From contig JEMY01000070.1 of assembly GCA_000585075.1 (NCBI GenBank), positions 1-43,272 on the forward strand: DNA of 43,272 nucleotides. Direction: 5' to 3'. Shown in pieces: positions 25,817-34,486 of the stretch. This DNA is from Candidatus Accumulibacter regalis (lineage in GTDB: Bacteria; Pseudomonadota; Gammaproteobacteria; Burkholderiales; Rhodocyclaceae). Below the pieces are notes generated by a model that saw only the letters and a list, made by a program, of their open reading frames with translations, was not told where the DNA came from and ran no database searches. How positions within the stretch are numbered: the first letter of the stretch is position 1; every line of letters starts with the position of its first letter. A program made the position numbers and the translations under genes.

Positions 25817-27649
25817 CTAGGGCGCCGCGGGTGGGGCGTCGTGACCGCCGGCGTAGCTGCCGGGAGCATCCTCGATCACCTTCAGTGCCCGCTCACCCGG
25901 CTGGCGCGCGCCGACCAGGGTATTGCCATCGGCCTGGGCGAGCAGCCATTGTTGCCAGTCGGTCCACCATGAACCGTGGTGCCGGGTGGCGCTGCTCAGG
26001 AACGCGCCTGCCTGTTCGGGCAGGGTGCTGCTCTCGTTTGTCCAGTAGCCGTGTTGCTTGGCCGCGGGCGGATTGATCGTCCCGGCGAGGTGGCCGGAAC
26101 CGCCGAGGACGAAGCGGCGCGGGCCGCCGGGCAGCTGCGCGCCGTTGTAGACACTCCGCCACGGGGAAATATGGTCTTCGATCGTGGCCAGGAAATAACA
26201 CGGCACCTTGACCCGGGAGACGTCGATGGCGACGCCGGCCAGGGTAACCCCGCCCGGCTGCCGCAGTTTGTTGGCCTGGTAGAAGTTCTCCACATAGAAG
26301 CGGTGCAGCGCCGTCGGCAGGCGCGTCACGTCGGCGTTCCAGTGCAGCAGGTCGAGCGGAAAGCGATCCCTGCCGAGAAGGTAGTTGTTGACCACGACGG
26401 ACCAGATCAGGTCGTTGGCGTGCACCATCTTGTACGTGCTGCTGGTCAGCGCTGCGCTGTCGCGATGGCGCGTTCCGGCGGTCTTTCCTGTGTTCCCGGG
26501 CGCCGCCTCGGCAAGCGTTGCCAGTTCGCCGGGTGCGGAGAAGTCGATCAGCGTTCCCAGGAAAGTCGCTGAAGCCACACGCTTGTCGCGGCGGGCGGCC
26601 ATCCAGGCGAGGGTGGCCATCAGCAGCGTGCCGCCGAGGCAGTAGCCGACGACGTCGACCTGCTTCTCGCCGCTTGCCTGCTCGACAGCGTCGATTGCCG
26701 CCAGTACGCCATCGACCAGATAGTCGGCGAAGCCTCTCTGTGCCAGTCGCTGGTCGGGGTCGACCCAGCTGATGATGAAGGTCGTGAAGCCCTGTTCGCT
26801 CGCCCAGCGGACGAAGGAATTGCTTTCGCGAAGGTCGAAGACATAGTACTTGTTGATCCACGGCGGCACGATCAGCAAGGGTTTCCGGTGCTGGTGGCTG
26901 CCGGTCGCCTGGTACTGAATCAACTGCATCAGCTCGTTCTGGTAGATCACCTTGCCCGGGGTGCTGGCCAGGTCCGTGCCGAGACGCCAGGCGCCGCTGT
27001 CGCCAGGCCGCGGGGGAAGCCGCCCTTGCAAATCGCCTGCGGCGAAGTCCTTGAGCAGGTGCTTGAGGCCCTTGAGCAGGTTCTTGCCCTTGCTGCTCAC
27101 CGTTTCGCGCAGCACTTCCGGGTTGGTGAGGGCGAAGTTGGTCGGCGCCAGCGCGTCGATGTACTGCCGCGTGAGCGTGCTTACCCGCTGCCGGGTCACT
27201 TCATCGAGGCCCTCCGCGCCGGCCACGGTCTGGTGCAGATGGCGAGCCGTGATCAGGTACGATTGTTTGATGAAGTCAAAAAGAAAATTCTCCTGCCAGG
27301 CTTCGTCGGCGAAGCGTTCGTCATCGGCGTCGGGGCGGGCCACGGCGTGCGAGGGCATGCCCATGCTGCGCAGCATGGACTGCTGCCACAACTGGACGTG
27401 ATCGCGCATCATCGCCATCTGGGTTTGCGCCAGCCGGTACGGGCTGACCAGCAGCCGCGCCGAGAGATCCATGAACGCCCCGGCGACTGCGAATTCCTCG
27501 CTGGGAAACCAGATACCTTTTCTGGCGGTCTTCTTCATGTGCCGGCGCAGCAGGCGTGATGCGCGCTGGGCGACTTCCAGATAGCTGTTGGCGACCTCTG
27601 CGGCGGCGGGCAGAGATCGGTCTTGTGCACTCGCTGGCGGCGATGTCAT
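25817..27649 (-). CDS. phaC: Class I poly(3-hydroxyalkanoate) synthase
   Basis: Polymerises (R)-3-hydroxyacyl-CoA into storage polyester at the granule surface. The protein has 610 residues. The N-terminal part (about 20-200) has the PhaC_N pattern. The lipase-like box GYCLGGT contains Cys337; the other triad members are Asp492 (ATIEDHISPW) and His520 (GGSGHLAGT). HANDLIWSVVVNNYLLGRD is strongly conserved. The cap segment just before that (about 376-410, AEAAPGNTGKTAGTRHRDSA) differs much from canonical PhaC1 at equal length. This may be a specialised paralogue; the usual phaA/phaB/phaR are not adjacent. The MBL-fold gene ends two nt before its ATG. Confidence 0.94.
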   Translation of the reverse strand: MTSPPASAQDRSLPAAAEVANSYLEVAQRASRLLRRHMKKTARKGIWFPSEEFAVAGAFMDLSARLLVSPYRLAQTQMAMMRDHVQLWQQSMLRSMGMPSHAVARPDADDERFADEAWQENFLFDFIKQSYLITARHLHQTVAGAEGLDEVTRQRVSTLTRQYIDALAPTNFALTNPEVLRETVSSKGKNLLKGLKHLLKDFAAGDLQGRLPPRPGDSGAWRLGTDLASTPGKVIYQNELMQLIQYQATGSHQHRKPLLIVPPWINKYYVFDLRESNSFVRWASEQGFTTFIISWVDPDQRLAQRGFADYLVDGVLAAIDAVEQASGEKQVDVVGYCLGGTLLMATLAWMAARRDKRVASATFLGTLIDFSAPGELATLAEAAPGNTGKTAGTRHRDSAALTSSTYKMVHANDLIWSVVVNNYLLGRDRFPLDLLHWNADVTRLPTALHRFYVENFYQANKLRQPGGVTLAGVAIDVSRVKVPCYFLATIEDHISPWRSVYNGAQLPGGPRRFVLGGSGHLAGTINPPAAKQHGYWTNESSTLPEQAGAFLSSATRHHGSWWTDWQQWLLAQADGNTLVGARQPGERALKVIEDAPGSYAGGHDAPPAAP

Positions 27650-27651
27650 GG

Positions 27652-28719
27652 TCAGTGTCCGGCGGGTTGTCCTGGAGGCCCGGCAGCGCCCTGCTTCTTG
27701 ACGAAACGGATCAGGCCGCTTTCGTCCTCGCTGCGCAGCAGTCGGCCGGCGTGCTCGAGCCGGTTGAGATGGGCGATCGCCTCACCCATGGCGAACATCG
27801 TCTGATGGGTGTCGAGATCACGTGCGAACAGGGTCATCAGCAGCTCGGCAGCGCTGCGCGGGCTGGTGCAATGGTCTTCGAGCACCTGCAGCCGCTCTTC
27901 GTGATGGGCGTGCAGGGCATTGACGCGGTTCTCGATTCCGTGAAAAGGCAGTCCGTGCGACGGCAGGACCAGCGTTTCGGCCGGCAGTTCGCGGTAACGG
28001 TCGATCGACTGCAGGAAGTCGCGCAGCGAATCGGCTGTCGGGGTGACGGCAAAGACGCTGATGTTGGTCGAGATTTTGGGCAACAGCATGTCGCCGGAAA
28101 TCAGGACGCCCAACTCGCGACAGTAGAGCGCGGCATGTTCCGGCGAGTGGCCGAAGCCGAGGCGAACCTGCCAGCGCTGCCTGCCGATGTGCAGTTCGTC
28201 ACCCCCAAACAGGCGCTGGTAGGTGGTTGGCAGGCTCGGCACGCCACGGTTGTAGTTGCCGCTGCGCCGCTCAAGCGCCGCACAGCGGTCGGCGTCGAGT
28301 CCGTGCGCACGAAACTGGCGCAGCATCGGCTGATTGCCGTGCCCGCCGATTTCGTGCCAGACCGCGTGCGCGGTCAGATACTCGCCCAGCGTCATGCACA
28401 CCGGCGCGCCGGTCTGTTCCTGCAGCCACGCGGCGAGGCCGAGGTGATCGGGGTGAAAGTGGGTGACGATGATGCGCACGATTCGCCCGCCACGTTCGCT
28501 CGCGCTCAGCCGGGAAAGGATCGTTTGCCAGCAGGCCTTGACCGTGTCGAGCGCAAAACCGGTATCGACAATCGTCCAGCCGTCGTCGTCCTCGAGCAGC
28601 CAGAGGTTGATGTGATTCAGCGCGAAGGGCAGCGGCATGCGCAACCAGTGGATGCCGGGAGCGACCGCGAAAGTTTCTCCGGCGGCCGGGGGGGTGGCAA
28701 AAGGGTAGTCGGGGAGCAT
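27652..28719 (-). CDS. Metallo-beta-lactamase-fold hydrolase
   Basis: A 355-residue MBL-fold protein. The metal-binding motif is THFHPDHLG (His87, His89, Asp91, His92); further ligands lie in GHSPEHAALY, ISGDMLLPKIS and LPSHGLPFHG. The C-terminal part (HHEERLQVLEDHCTSPRSAA) resembles the LACTB2-like winged-helix tail of this subgroup, often hydrolysing thioesters or RNA. It forms an operon with phaC (2-nt gap), so a thioesterase-like activity on acyl-CoA compounds is possible but unproven. It diverges from liuR across a 64-nt gap. Confidence 0.88.
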   Translation of the reverse strand: MLPDYPFATPPAAGETFAVAPGIHWLRMPLPFALNHINLWLLEDDDGWTIVDTGFALDTVKACWQTILSRLSASERGGRIVRIIVTHFHPDHLGLAAWLQEQTGAPVCMTLGEYLTAHAVWHEIGGHGNQPMLRQFRAHGLDADRCAALERRSGNYNRGVPSLPTTYQRLFGGDELHIGRQRWQVRLGFGHSPEHAALYCRELGVLISGDMLLPKISTNISVFAVTPTADSLRDFLQSIDRYRELPAETLVLPSHGLPFHGIENRVNALHAHHEERLQVLEDHCTSPRSAAELLMTLFARDLDTHQTMFAMGEAIAHLNRLEHAGRLLRSEDESGLIRFVKKQGAAGPPGQPAGH

Positions 28720-28750
28720 TGGGCGGTGGATTGTAAAAACGTCCGGAATC

Positions 28751-28756
28751 TATAAA
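28751..28756 (+). promoter_or_regulatory. Probable -10 box of liuR
   Basis: TATAAA lies 28 nt upstream of the liuR ATG, and AGGAGG follows between them. A matching -35 at normal spacing is not clear; TTGTAA at 28731-28736 is only 14 nt away. The gap is shared with the divergent MBL gene. Confidence 0.4.
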
Positions 28757-28783
28757 CTTGGCCGCTCAGGAGGCTGGCCCCTG

Positions 28784-29329
28784 ATGGCCTCTGCAGCGAA
28801 GCATTCTACACGTGATCAGACTCCGGACAGCCCTGCAGTGGATCAGCAAGCGACGACCTTCAGCATTTCCGATCTGGCGCGGGAGTTTCACATCACGCCA
28901 CGAACGATCCGTTTCTACGAGGATCAGGGTCTGCTCTCGCCGATGCGCGAAGGTCGGACGCGCGTGTTCACGCGCCGTGACCGCACGCGTCTGAAGCTTG
29001 CCCTGCGTGGCAAGCGGCTGGGCTTCAGTCTGGTCGAAATTTCCTACCTGATCGGTATGTACGACCGTGCGCGCGACAAGAACACCCAGTTGTCGGAGTT
29101 CCTGAACGGCCTGCAGCAGCGCAAGGAAGCCCTGTTGCAGCAACGCGAGGACATCGAGGCGGTGCTGCAGGAAGTCTGCAACTTCGAACAGCAATGCCGG
29201 CAACTGCTGCTGACCCGCGCGGCGAGCGAGTCGGTCGATAAGGCGGCCGGCAACGGGACCGGCAGGGCGGTCGACGATGCGACCAGGAAAGCGGCCAACA
29301 AAGCGGCGAAAGCCGACAAGGTGGCGTGA
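28784..29329 (+). CDS. liuR: MerR-family regulator of leucine/isovalerate catabolism
   Basis: A 181-residue MerR-type regulator. The HTH follows an extended polar N-terminus: FSISDLAREFHITPRTIRFY then EDQGLLSPMREGRTRVF. The coiled-coil dimer helix is at about 100-145 (LNGLQQRKEALLQQREDIEA), and an Ala/Lys-rich tail ends the protein. A set of cysteines (CNFEQQC) lies at the end of the coil. The first gene of the liu cluster with this fold is the known LiuR, which controls isovaleryl-CoA degradation. The ATG lies 10 nt after AGGAGG. The downstream palindrome 29348-29365 is its likely operator. Confidence 0.93.
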   Translation: MASAAKHSTRDQTPDSPAVDQQATTFSISDLAREFHITPRTIRFYEDQGLLSPMREGRTRVFTRRDRTRLKLALRGKRLGFSLVEISYLIGMYDRARDKNTQLSEFLNGLQQRKEALLQQREDIEAVLQEVCNFEQQCRQLLLTRAASESVDKAAGNGTGRAVDDATRKAANKAAKADKVA

Positions 29330-29347
29330 GAGCGCCGCGCGAAAGTA

Positions 29348-29365
29348 GTTGACGTTTACGTCAAC
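29348..29365. promoter_or_regulatory. LiuR-like operator
   Basis: GTTGACGTTTACGTCAAC: perfect 8-bp arms around TT, with the ACGT-N2-ACGT core known from LiuR-type sites. It overlaps a -35-like TTGACG (29349-29354). TTAAAT (29372-29377, 17 nt spacing) could be the -10, which would put the transcript start at the thioesterase start codon. Confidence 0.75.
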
Positions 29366-29375
29366 GTAACCTTAA

Positions 29376-29834
29376 ATGGCGGCCATGCACAAAGCCCAGG
29401 ATCCCGATTTTGCCGAACGTGTCCGCGCCAGCTTCGATCGCCAGCAGGCGATGGCGCTGATTGGCGCGAGCATGGCGGTGGTCGAGCCCGGGTACACCGA
29501 GATCCATTTGCCGCATAAGGCCGAAATCACGCAGCAACATGGCTACATCCATGGCGGCGTGGTCGGCATGATCGCCGACTCGGCGGCCGGTTACGCCGCC
29601 AGTACGCTGACCGCGCCGGAGACGGGCGTGCTGACCGTCGAGTACAAGCTCAACCTGCTGGCGCCGGCCGAGGGCGATCTGCTGATTGCCGAGGGGTCGG
29701 TACTCCGCTACGGGCGGACGCTGATCGTCACCCGCGCCGAAGTGTTTGCCGTTCAGCATGGCCGCAAGAGCATGTGCGCCCTGATGCAGCAGACGATCAT
29801 GACTGTTCACGGCAAGAAAGAGCATCCGCGCTAG
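29376..29834 (+). CDS. PaaI-type hotdog-fold thioesterase
   Basis: A 152-residue hotdog-fold protein, probably hydrolysing acyl-CoA thioesters. The family core is ITQQHGYIHGGVVGMIADSAAGYAA, with the HGG loop and conserved Asp, followed by EYKLNLLAPAEGDLLIAEG. It is the first structural gene after the LiuR site. In this setting it could release CoA from isovaleryl- or methylcrotonyl-CoA when these build up. Neither the ATG at 29376 nor the one at 29385 (MHKAQDP) has a ribosome site, and the predicted -10 overlaps the first, so a leaderless start at 29385 (149 residues) is possible. Confidence 0.87.
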   Translation: MAAMHKAQDPDFAERVRASFDRQQAMALIGASMAVVEPGYTEIHLPHKAEITQQHGYIHGGVVGMIADSAAGYAASTLTAPETGVLTVEYKLNLLAPAEGDLLIAEGSVLRYGRTLIVTRAEVFAVQHGRKSMCALMQQTIMTVHGKKEHPR

Positions 29835-29867
29835 TACCTGCCCCAGCCCACCCAAGGAGCGAGAGAC

Positions 29868-31031
29868 ATGGAATACCCGAGCCTCAACTTTGCCCACGGC
29901 GAAACGATCGACATGCTGCGGGAAAGCATTCGCGGCTTTGCTGCTGCCGAAATCGCACCGCGTGCCGAGGCCATCGATCGCGACAACCTGTTTCCCGCCG
30001 ATCTGTGGCGCAAGTTCGGCGACATGGGGTTGCTCGGGATGACCGCCGACGAGGAGTACGGCGGAACCGGGCTGGGCTACCTGGCGCACATCATTGCCAT
30101 GGAAGAGGTTTCGCGGGCGTCGGCGAGCGTCGGACTCTCGTACGGCGCGCACTCCAACCTGTGCGTCAACCAGATCGGTCGCAACGGCAACGCTGCACAG
30201 AAGGCCAGGTACTTGCCGAAGCTGATTTCCGGCGAGCACATCGGCGCGCTGGCGATGTCCGAAGCCAACGCCGGCTCCGACGTCGTGAGCATGAAGCTGC
30301 GCGCCGAAGCCAGGGGCGATCACCTCGTGCTCAACGGCGGCAAGATGTGGATCACCAACGGCGGTGACGCCGACACCCTGGTGGTTTACGCGAAGACCGA
30401 CCTCAACGCCGGGGCGAAGGGAATCACCGCGCTGATCGTCGAGAAGGGAATGAAGGGTTTTTCCTGCGGCTCGAAGCTCGACAAGCTCGGCATGCGCGGC
30501 TCGAACACCTACCCGCTCTTCTTTGACGACTGCGAAGTGCCGCTGGAAAACGTTCTTGGCCAGCTCAACGGCGGCGTGCGCGTGCTCATGAGCGGCCTCG
30601 ACTACGAGCGCGCGGTGCTTGCCGGCGGGCCGCTGGGGATCATGGCGGCGGCGATGGATCTGGTCTTGCCCTACCTGCACGACCGCCAGCAGTTCGGGCA
30701 GGCGATCGGCGAGTTCCAGTTGATGCAGGGCAAGGTCGCCGACATGTACACCACCTTCAACGTCTGCCGGGCCTACGTCTATGCCGTGGGCCAGGCCTGC
30801 GATCGCGGCGAAACGACACGTAAGGACGCCGCCGGCGCGATTCTCTACGCCGCCGAAAAGGCGACCTGGATGGCCGGCGAGACCATCCAGACGCTCGGCG
30901 GCAACGGCTACATCAACGAGTATCCGGCCGGCAGGCTGTGGCGCGACGCGAAGCTTTACGAAATCGGCGCCGGCACTTCGGAAATCCGCCGTATGCTGAT
31001 TGGTCGCGAACTGTTCGCCGACACGCTCTGA
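29868..31031 (+). CDS. liuA: Isovaleryl-CoA dehydrogenase
   Basis: FAD enzyme oxidising isovaleryl-CoA to 3-methylcrotonyl-CoA, the first liu-specific step. The protein has 387 residues. It has [17 protein letters not shown] and the substrate-binding [15 protein letters not shown], with the catalytic base Glu247 in the position special to isovaleryl-CoA dehydrogenases. The ending [38 protein letters not shown] is typical of the family. A ribosome site AAGGAG lies 10 nt upstream. The gap of 33 nt after the thioesterase suggests a shared transcript. Confidence 0.95.
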   Translation: MEYPSLNFAHGETIDMLRESIRGFAAAEIAPRAEAIDRDNLFPADLWRKFGDMGLLGMTADEEYGGTGLGYLAHIIAMEEVSRASASVGLSYGAHSNLCVNQIGRNGNAAQKARYLPKLISGEHIGALAMSEANAGSDVVSMKLRAEARGDHLVLNGGKMWITNGGDADTLVVYAKTDLNAGAKGITALIVEKGMKGFSCGSKLDKLGMRGSNTYPLFFDDCEVPLENVLGQLNGGVRVLMSGLDYERAVLAGGPLGIMAAAMDLVLPYLHDRQQFGQAIGEFQLMQGKVADMYTTFNVCRAYVYAVGQACDRGETTRKDAAGAILYAAEKATWMAGETIQTLGGNGYINEYPAGRLWRDAKLYEIGAGTSEIRRMLIGRELFADTL

Positions 31032-31149
31032 GGCGCGATGCGCCCTACACTGCGCCTTACGCCGCTGGGCGGGAGCCTGCCTGCCGCCACGGCGTAGCGC
31101 GTTTTCAGCAGCTATTCTGCAGTCCTTGTCCGCAGCTTTCGGGAAGATC

Positions 31150-32292
31150 ATGACCACCATCCTGCGCAACCTCACCGCCGACGACAGCGCTGCTGTCGAA
31201 CACGTTCGCCAGTTTTTCCGCAACTATGCCGCCTGGCTGGGCGTCGATCTGTCATTCCAGGGTTTCGAGGAGGAAATGGCGTCGCTGCCGGGCGCCTATG
31301 CAGCCCCATCGGGTCGCCTGTTCTACGCCGAGCGCGACGGCCGGCCGGCGGGCTGCGTCGGCATCCGGCCGCTGTCCGCGGGTCTCTGCGAGATGAAGCG
31401 CCTGTACGTCGAGCCCGGGCAGCGCGGTGGCGGTGTCGGTCTCGAGCTGGCGCTGGCGGCGATCAAGGCGGCCAAGGAAATCGGTTACAAGCGGCTGTTG
31501 CTCGACACCCTGCCGGCGATGCGCGTCGCCGTCCGGCTGTATCGTGAATTGGGTTTTCACGAAGCGCCCGCGTACTACCAGACGCCGATAGAGGGGACCA
31601 TGTTTCTCGCCCTCGATCTGCAGAACTGGACCGAGGAGGAAGTGGCCAACGAAAACCTCTTTCACCTCTTCGACTTCAACCGCGCCTGGTCGAATCGCAT
31701 GCAGGAAAGCGACGCCGAGTATTTCATGCGCCTGTCGCGGCTGCAGACGCCAGAGTATCTGTGGATCGGCTGTTCCGATTCGCGGGTGCCGGCGAACGAG
31801 ATCGTCGGCCTGCTGCCGGGCGAGATCTTCGTGCATCGCAACGTCGCCAACGTCGTCGTGCATACCGATCTCAACTGCCTGTCGGTGATCCAGTTCGCGG
31901 TCGATGCGCTCAAGGTGCGGCACGTCATGGTCGTCGGCCATTACGGTTGCGGGGGGGTGAAGGCGGCGCTCAATCGCGACCGCGTCGGCCTCGTCGACAT
32001 CTGGTTGCGGCACGTGCGCGACGTGCACGACAAGCACCTGGCGCGCGTCGACAGCCTGCCGCCCGAGCAGCGACACGACCGCCTGTGCGAGCTCAACGTC
32101 CTCGAGCAGGTGGCCAACGTCTGCCAGACCTTCGTCGTCCAGGATGCCTGGCAGCGTGGCCAGCCGCTGACCGTGCACGGCTGGATCTACGGCCTCAAGG
32201 ATGGGCTGATGCGCGACCTCGGGTTTACCGTGCACCGCCAGGAAGACCTGCTGCCCACCTACCTGACGGCGCTCGAAGCCTTGCAGGGCTGA
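31150..32292 (+). CDS. GNAT acetyltransferase / beta-carbonic anhydrase fusion
   Basis: A 380-residue, two-domain protein in one uninterrupted frame. Residues 1-158 are a GNAT domain, starting MTTILRNLTADDSAAVEHVR, with the acetyl-CoA loop QRGGGVG (91-97) and CEMKRLYVEPG before it. From about 163 (NENLFHLFDFNRAWSNRM) a beta-class carbonic anhydrase follows. Its zinc and active-site residues are Cys208, Asp210 and Arg212 (GCSDSR) and His264/Cys267 (GHYGCGG). The anhydrase makes bicarbonate from CO2; the LiuBD carboxylase encoded downstream consumes bicarbonate. The acetyltransferase substrate is unknown. The start is the ATG at 31150; the frame is open upstream, overlapping liuA. The EamA gene follows after one base. 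Confidence 0.93.
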   Translation: MTTILRNLTADDSAAVEHVRQFFRNYAAWLGVDLSFQGFEEEMASLPGAYAAPSGRLFYAERDGRPAGCVGIRPLSAGLCEMKRLYVEPGQRGGGVGLELALAAIKAAKEIGYKRLLLDTLPAMRVAVRLYRELGFHEAPAYYQTPIEGTMFLALDLQNWTEEEVANENLFHLFDFNRAWSNRMQESDAEYFMRLSRLQTPEYLWIGCSDSRVPANEIVGLLPGEIFVHRNVANVVVHTDLNCLSVIQFAVDALKVRHVMVVGHYGCGGVKAALNRDRVGLVDIWLRHVRDVHDKHLARVDSLPPEQRHDRLCELNVLEQVANVCQTFVVQDAWQRGQPLTVHGWIYGLKDGLMRDLGFTVHRQEDLLPTYLTALEALQG

Positions 32293-32293
32293 C

Positions 32294-33250
32294 GTGGCGG
32301 CTCACTTGTCAGTTCCCCTGGAGCGGTTTTCCGCGTCGCCGGCGACCTATTTCAAGCTGATTGCCACGGCGGCGCTGTGGGGGGCGACTTGGGTCGCCGC
32401 GCGCATCGCGGTCAGCGAAGCGGCGCCGCTGGCCGTGGCCAGCTGGCGCTTCCTGCTCGCGGCGCTGGTTCTCGGTGCCCTGCTGGTCGTTCGCGAAGGT
32501 TGGCCGCGGTGGTCGCTCGGCGAGTGGCTGACGCTCACCGCGCTCGGCGCCACCGGCATCTTCCTTTACAACGTCTGCTTTCTCTACGGCATGACGATGA
32601 TTCAGGCCGGCCGTGGTGCGCTGGTCGTGGCGCTGACGCCGGCGCTGATCGCCGCCAGCGACTGGTTGCTGTTCGGTGCGCCGATGTCGCCGACCAAGGC
32701 GCTCGGCATCGGCCTGGCTGCCTTCGGTTGTCTGCTGGTGGTCACCAATGGCCATCCCTACCTGCTGCTTGCCGGCGAGGTGGGGCTCGGTGAATGGCTG
32801 ATCATCGGCTGCGCCGTGATGTGGACGATCTACACTTTCCTCGGGCGGCGCGGTACCCGCTCGCTGTCGCCGCTGGCGATGACTTTCGGCGCCAGTGTCA
32901 CCGGCTGGTTGATGCTGACCGGCGCGGCGCTGCTGCAGGGTTCGCTGTTTTCGCTGGCCGAAACGACCTGGCGTGGCTGGAGCGCAATCGTTTTCCTCGG
33001 TCTTTTCGGCACCGCGCTGGCTTTCACCTGGTACGCCGAGGCCGTCCAGCGCATCGGCGCCACGCGTTCGGCGGCGTTCATCAATCTGGTGCCGGTCAGC
33101 GCCGTCATCCTTGGTGCCGTGTTGCTCGGAGAGCGGCTCGGGCTGGCCGTGCTGAGCGGCGGCGCCCTGGTGATTGCCGGCGTCTACATCACCAATCGCG
33201 CCGGAGTGAAACTTGCGTCCGGTGCCAACCTCAAGGAGAAAGCTGCATGA
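32294..33250 (+). CDS. EamA/DMT-family transporter
   Basis: A 318-residue inner-membrane transporter with ten hydrophobic helices in two EamA repeats. Each repeat has the typical opening (YFKLIATAALWGATWVAARI; EWLIIGCAVMWTIYTFLGRR), and the second ends VPVSAVILGAVLLGERLG. Start is GTG, one base after the preceding stop, without a good ribosome site. The ATG of the next acyl-CoA dehydrogenase overlaps its TGA (ATGA). Family members export amino acids or metabolites; its place inside the liu operon suggests an organic acid or branched-chain compound, but the substrate cannot be read from the sequence. Confidence 0.9.
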   Translation: MAAHLSVPLERFSASPATYFKLIATAALWGATWVAARIAVSEAAPLAVASWRFLLAALVLGALLVVREGWPRWSLGEWLTLTALGATGIFLYNVCFLYGMTMIQAGRGALVVALTPALIAASDWLLFGAPMSPTKALGIGLAAFGCLLVVTNGHPYLLLAGEVGLGEWLIIGCAVMWTIYTFLGRRGTRSLSPLAMTFGASVTGWLMLTGAALLQGSLFSLAETTWRGWSAIVFLGLFGTALAFTWYAEAVQRIGATRSAAFINLVPVSAVILGAVLLGERLGLAVLSGGALVIAGVYITNRAGVKLASGANLKEKAA

Positions 33251-34383
33251 TTCTGACTCAGGAACAGGAAATGATTCGTGACTCGCTGCGTGAATTCGCG
33301 CGCGAGCGTCTGGCCCCCTTCGCCGGCGAATGGGACCGCAATCACACGTTTCCGGCTGAGGCCTTGCGCGAACTCGGCGAACTTGGCGCGCTCGGGATGG
33401 TGGTCCCCGAGGAGTGGGGCGGTGCCGGCATGGACTACATGTCGCTGGTGCTGGTGATCGAGGAAATCGCTGCCGGTGATGGCGCCACCTCGACCATCGT
33501 CAGCGTCCAGAACTCGCTGGCCTGCGGGATCACCATGAAGTACGGCACCGACGAGCAGAAGGAAACCTGGCTCAAACCGCTGGCCAGCGGCGAGAAACTC
33601 GGTTGCTTCTGCCTGACCGAACCGCACACCGGGTCCGACGCGGCAGCGATCACTACCCGTGCCGACCGCGACGGCGACCATTTCGTCCTCAATGGCGTCA
33701 AGCAGTTCATCACCACCGGCAAATACGGCCAGGTGGCGATCGTCTTCGCAGTGACCGACAAGGCTGCGGGCAAGAAAGGCATCTCGTGTTTCCTGGTGCC
33801 CACCGACACCCCCGGCTATATCGTTGCGCGCATCGAGGAAAAGATGGGGCAGCGTGCTTCGGATACTGCCCAGATCCTGTTCGAAGACTGCCGCGTTCCG
33901 GCGTCCTGCCTGCTCGGCAGGGAAGGCGACGGCTACCGCATTGCCCTGTCGAACCTCGAAGCCGGCCGTATCGGCATCGCCGCGCAGTCGGTCGGCATGG
34001 CGCGCGCCGCCTTCGAATGCGCGGTGCAGTACGCCAAGGACCGCGCAACCTTCGGCAAGCCGATCATCGAGCACCAGGCAGTGAGCTTTCGCCTTGCCGA
34101 CATGGCCACCCAGATCGACGCCGCGCGGCTGATGGTCTGGCGCGCTGCAACTTTCAAGGATGCCGGAAAGCCCTGCCTCAAGGAAGCGTCAATGGCCAAG
34201 ATGTTCGCCTCCGAAATGGCCGAGAAGGTCTGTTCGGACGCCATCCAGATTCTCGGCGGTTATGGCTACGTCAGCGATTTCCCGGTCGAGCGGATCTACC
34301 GCGACGTCCGCGTCTGCCAGATTTACGAAGGCGCCAACGACATCCAGCGGCTGGTCATCGGCCGCGCCGTTGCCGACGCCTGA
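33247..34383 (+). CDS. Short-chain-type acyl-CoA dehydrogenase
   Basis: FAD-dependent acyl-CoA dehydrogenase of 378 residues, second in this cluster. Motifs are CFCLTEPHTGSDAAAITTRA, VKQFITTGKYG and SNLEAGRIGIAAQSVGMARA. In the last the Glu/Gly pattern differs from LiuA, and the base is expected in the C-terminal part (YEGANDIQRLVIGRAV, Glu of YEGAN) as in short-chain enzymes. It probably acts on a different acyl-CoA, such as 2-methylbutyryl-, isobutyryl- or butyryl-CoA. The start overlaps the transporter stop, so the two are probably translationally coupled. The gap to the next gene is 103 nt. Confidence 0.92.
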   Translation: MILTQEQEMIRDSLREFARERLAPFAGEWDRNHTFPAEALRELGELGALGMVVPEEWGGAGMDYMSLVLVIEEIAAGDGATSTIVSVQNSLACGITMKYGTDEQKETWLKPLASGEKLGCFCLTEPHTGSDAAAITTRADRDGDHFVLNGVKQFITTGKYGQVAIVFAVTDKAAGKKGISCFLVPTDTPGYIVARIEEKMGQRASDTAQILFEDCRVPASCLLGREGDGYRIALSNLEAGRIGIAAQSVGMARAAFECAVQYAKDRATFGKPIIEHQAVSFRLADMATQIDAARLMVWRAATFKDAGKPCLKEASMAKMFASEMAEKVCSDAIQILGGYGYVSDFPVERIYRDVRVCQIYEGANDIQRLVIGRAVADA

Positions 34384-34486
34384 CATGAGCCGCCACGCGC
34401 TGCGGCCGCAGGCGGACGCCGCCTGGCTCAAGGTCCGCTCGCCACACCGCTGGCCGGCGGTTTCCTTTGGATCGGGATAGGTACCC

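Noticed and set aside
29361-31223. A 620-codon minus-strand open frame across the thioesterase and liuA
   Set aside because: Both plus-strand genes are conserved enzymes; the minus product is typical GC-rich shadow composition.
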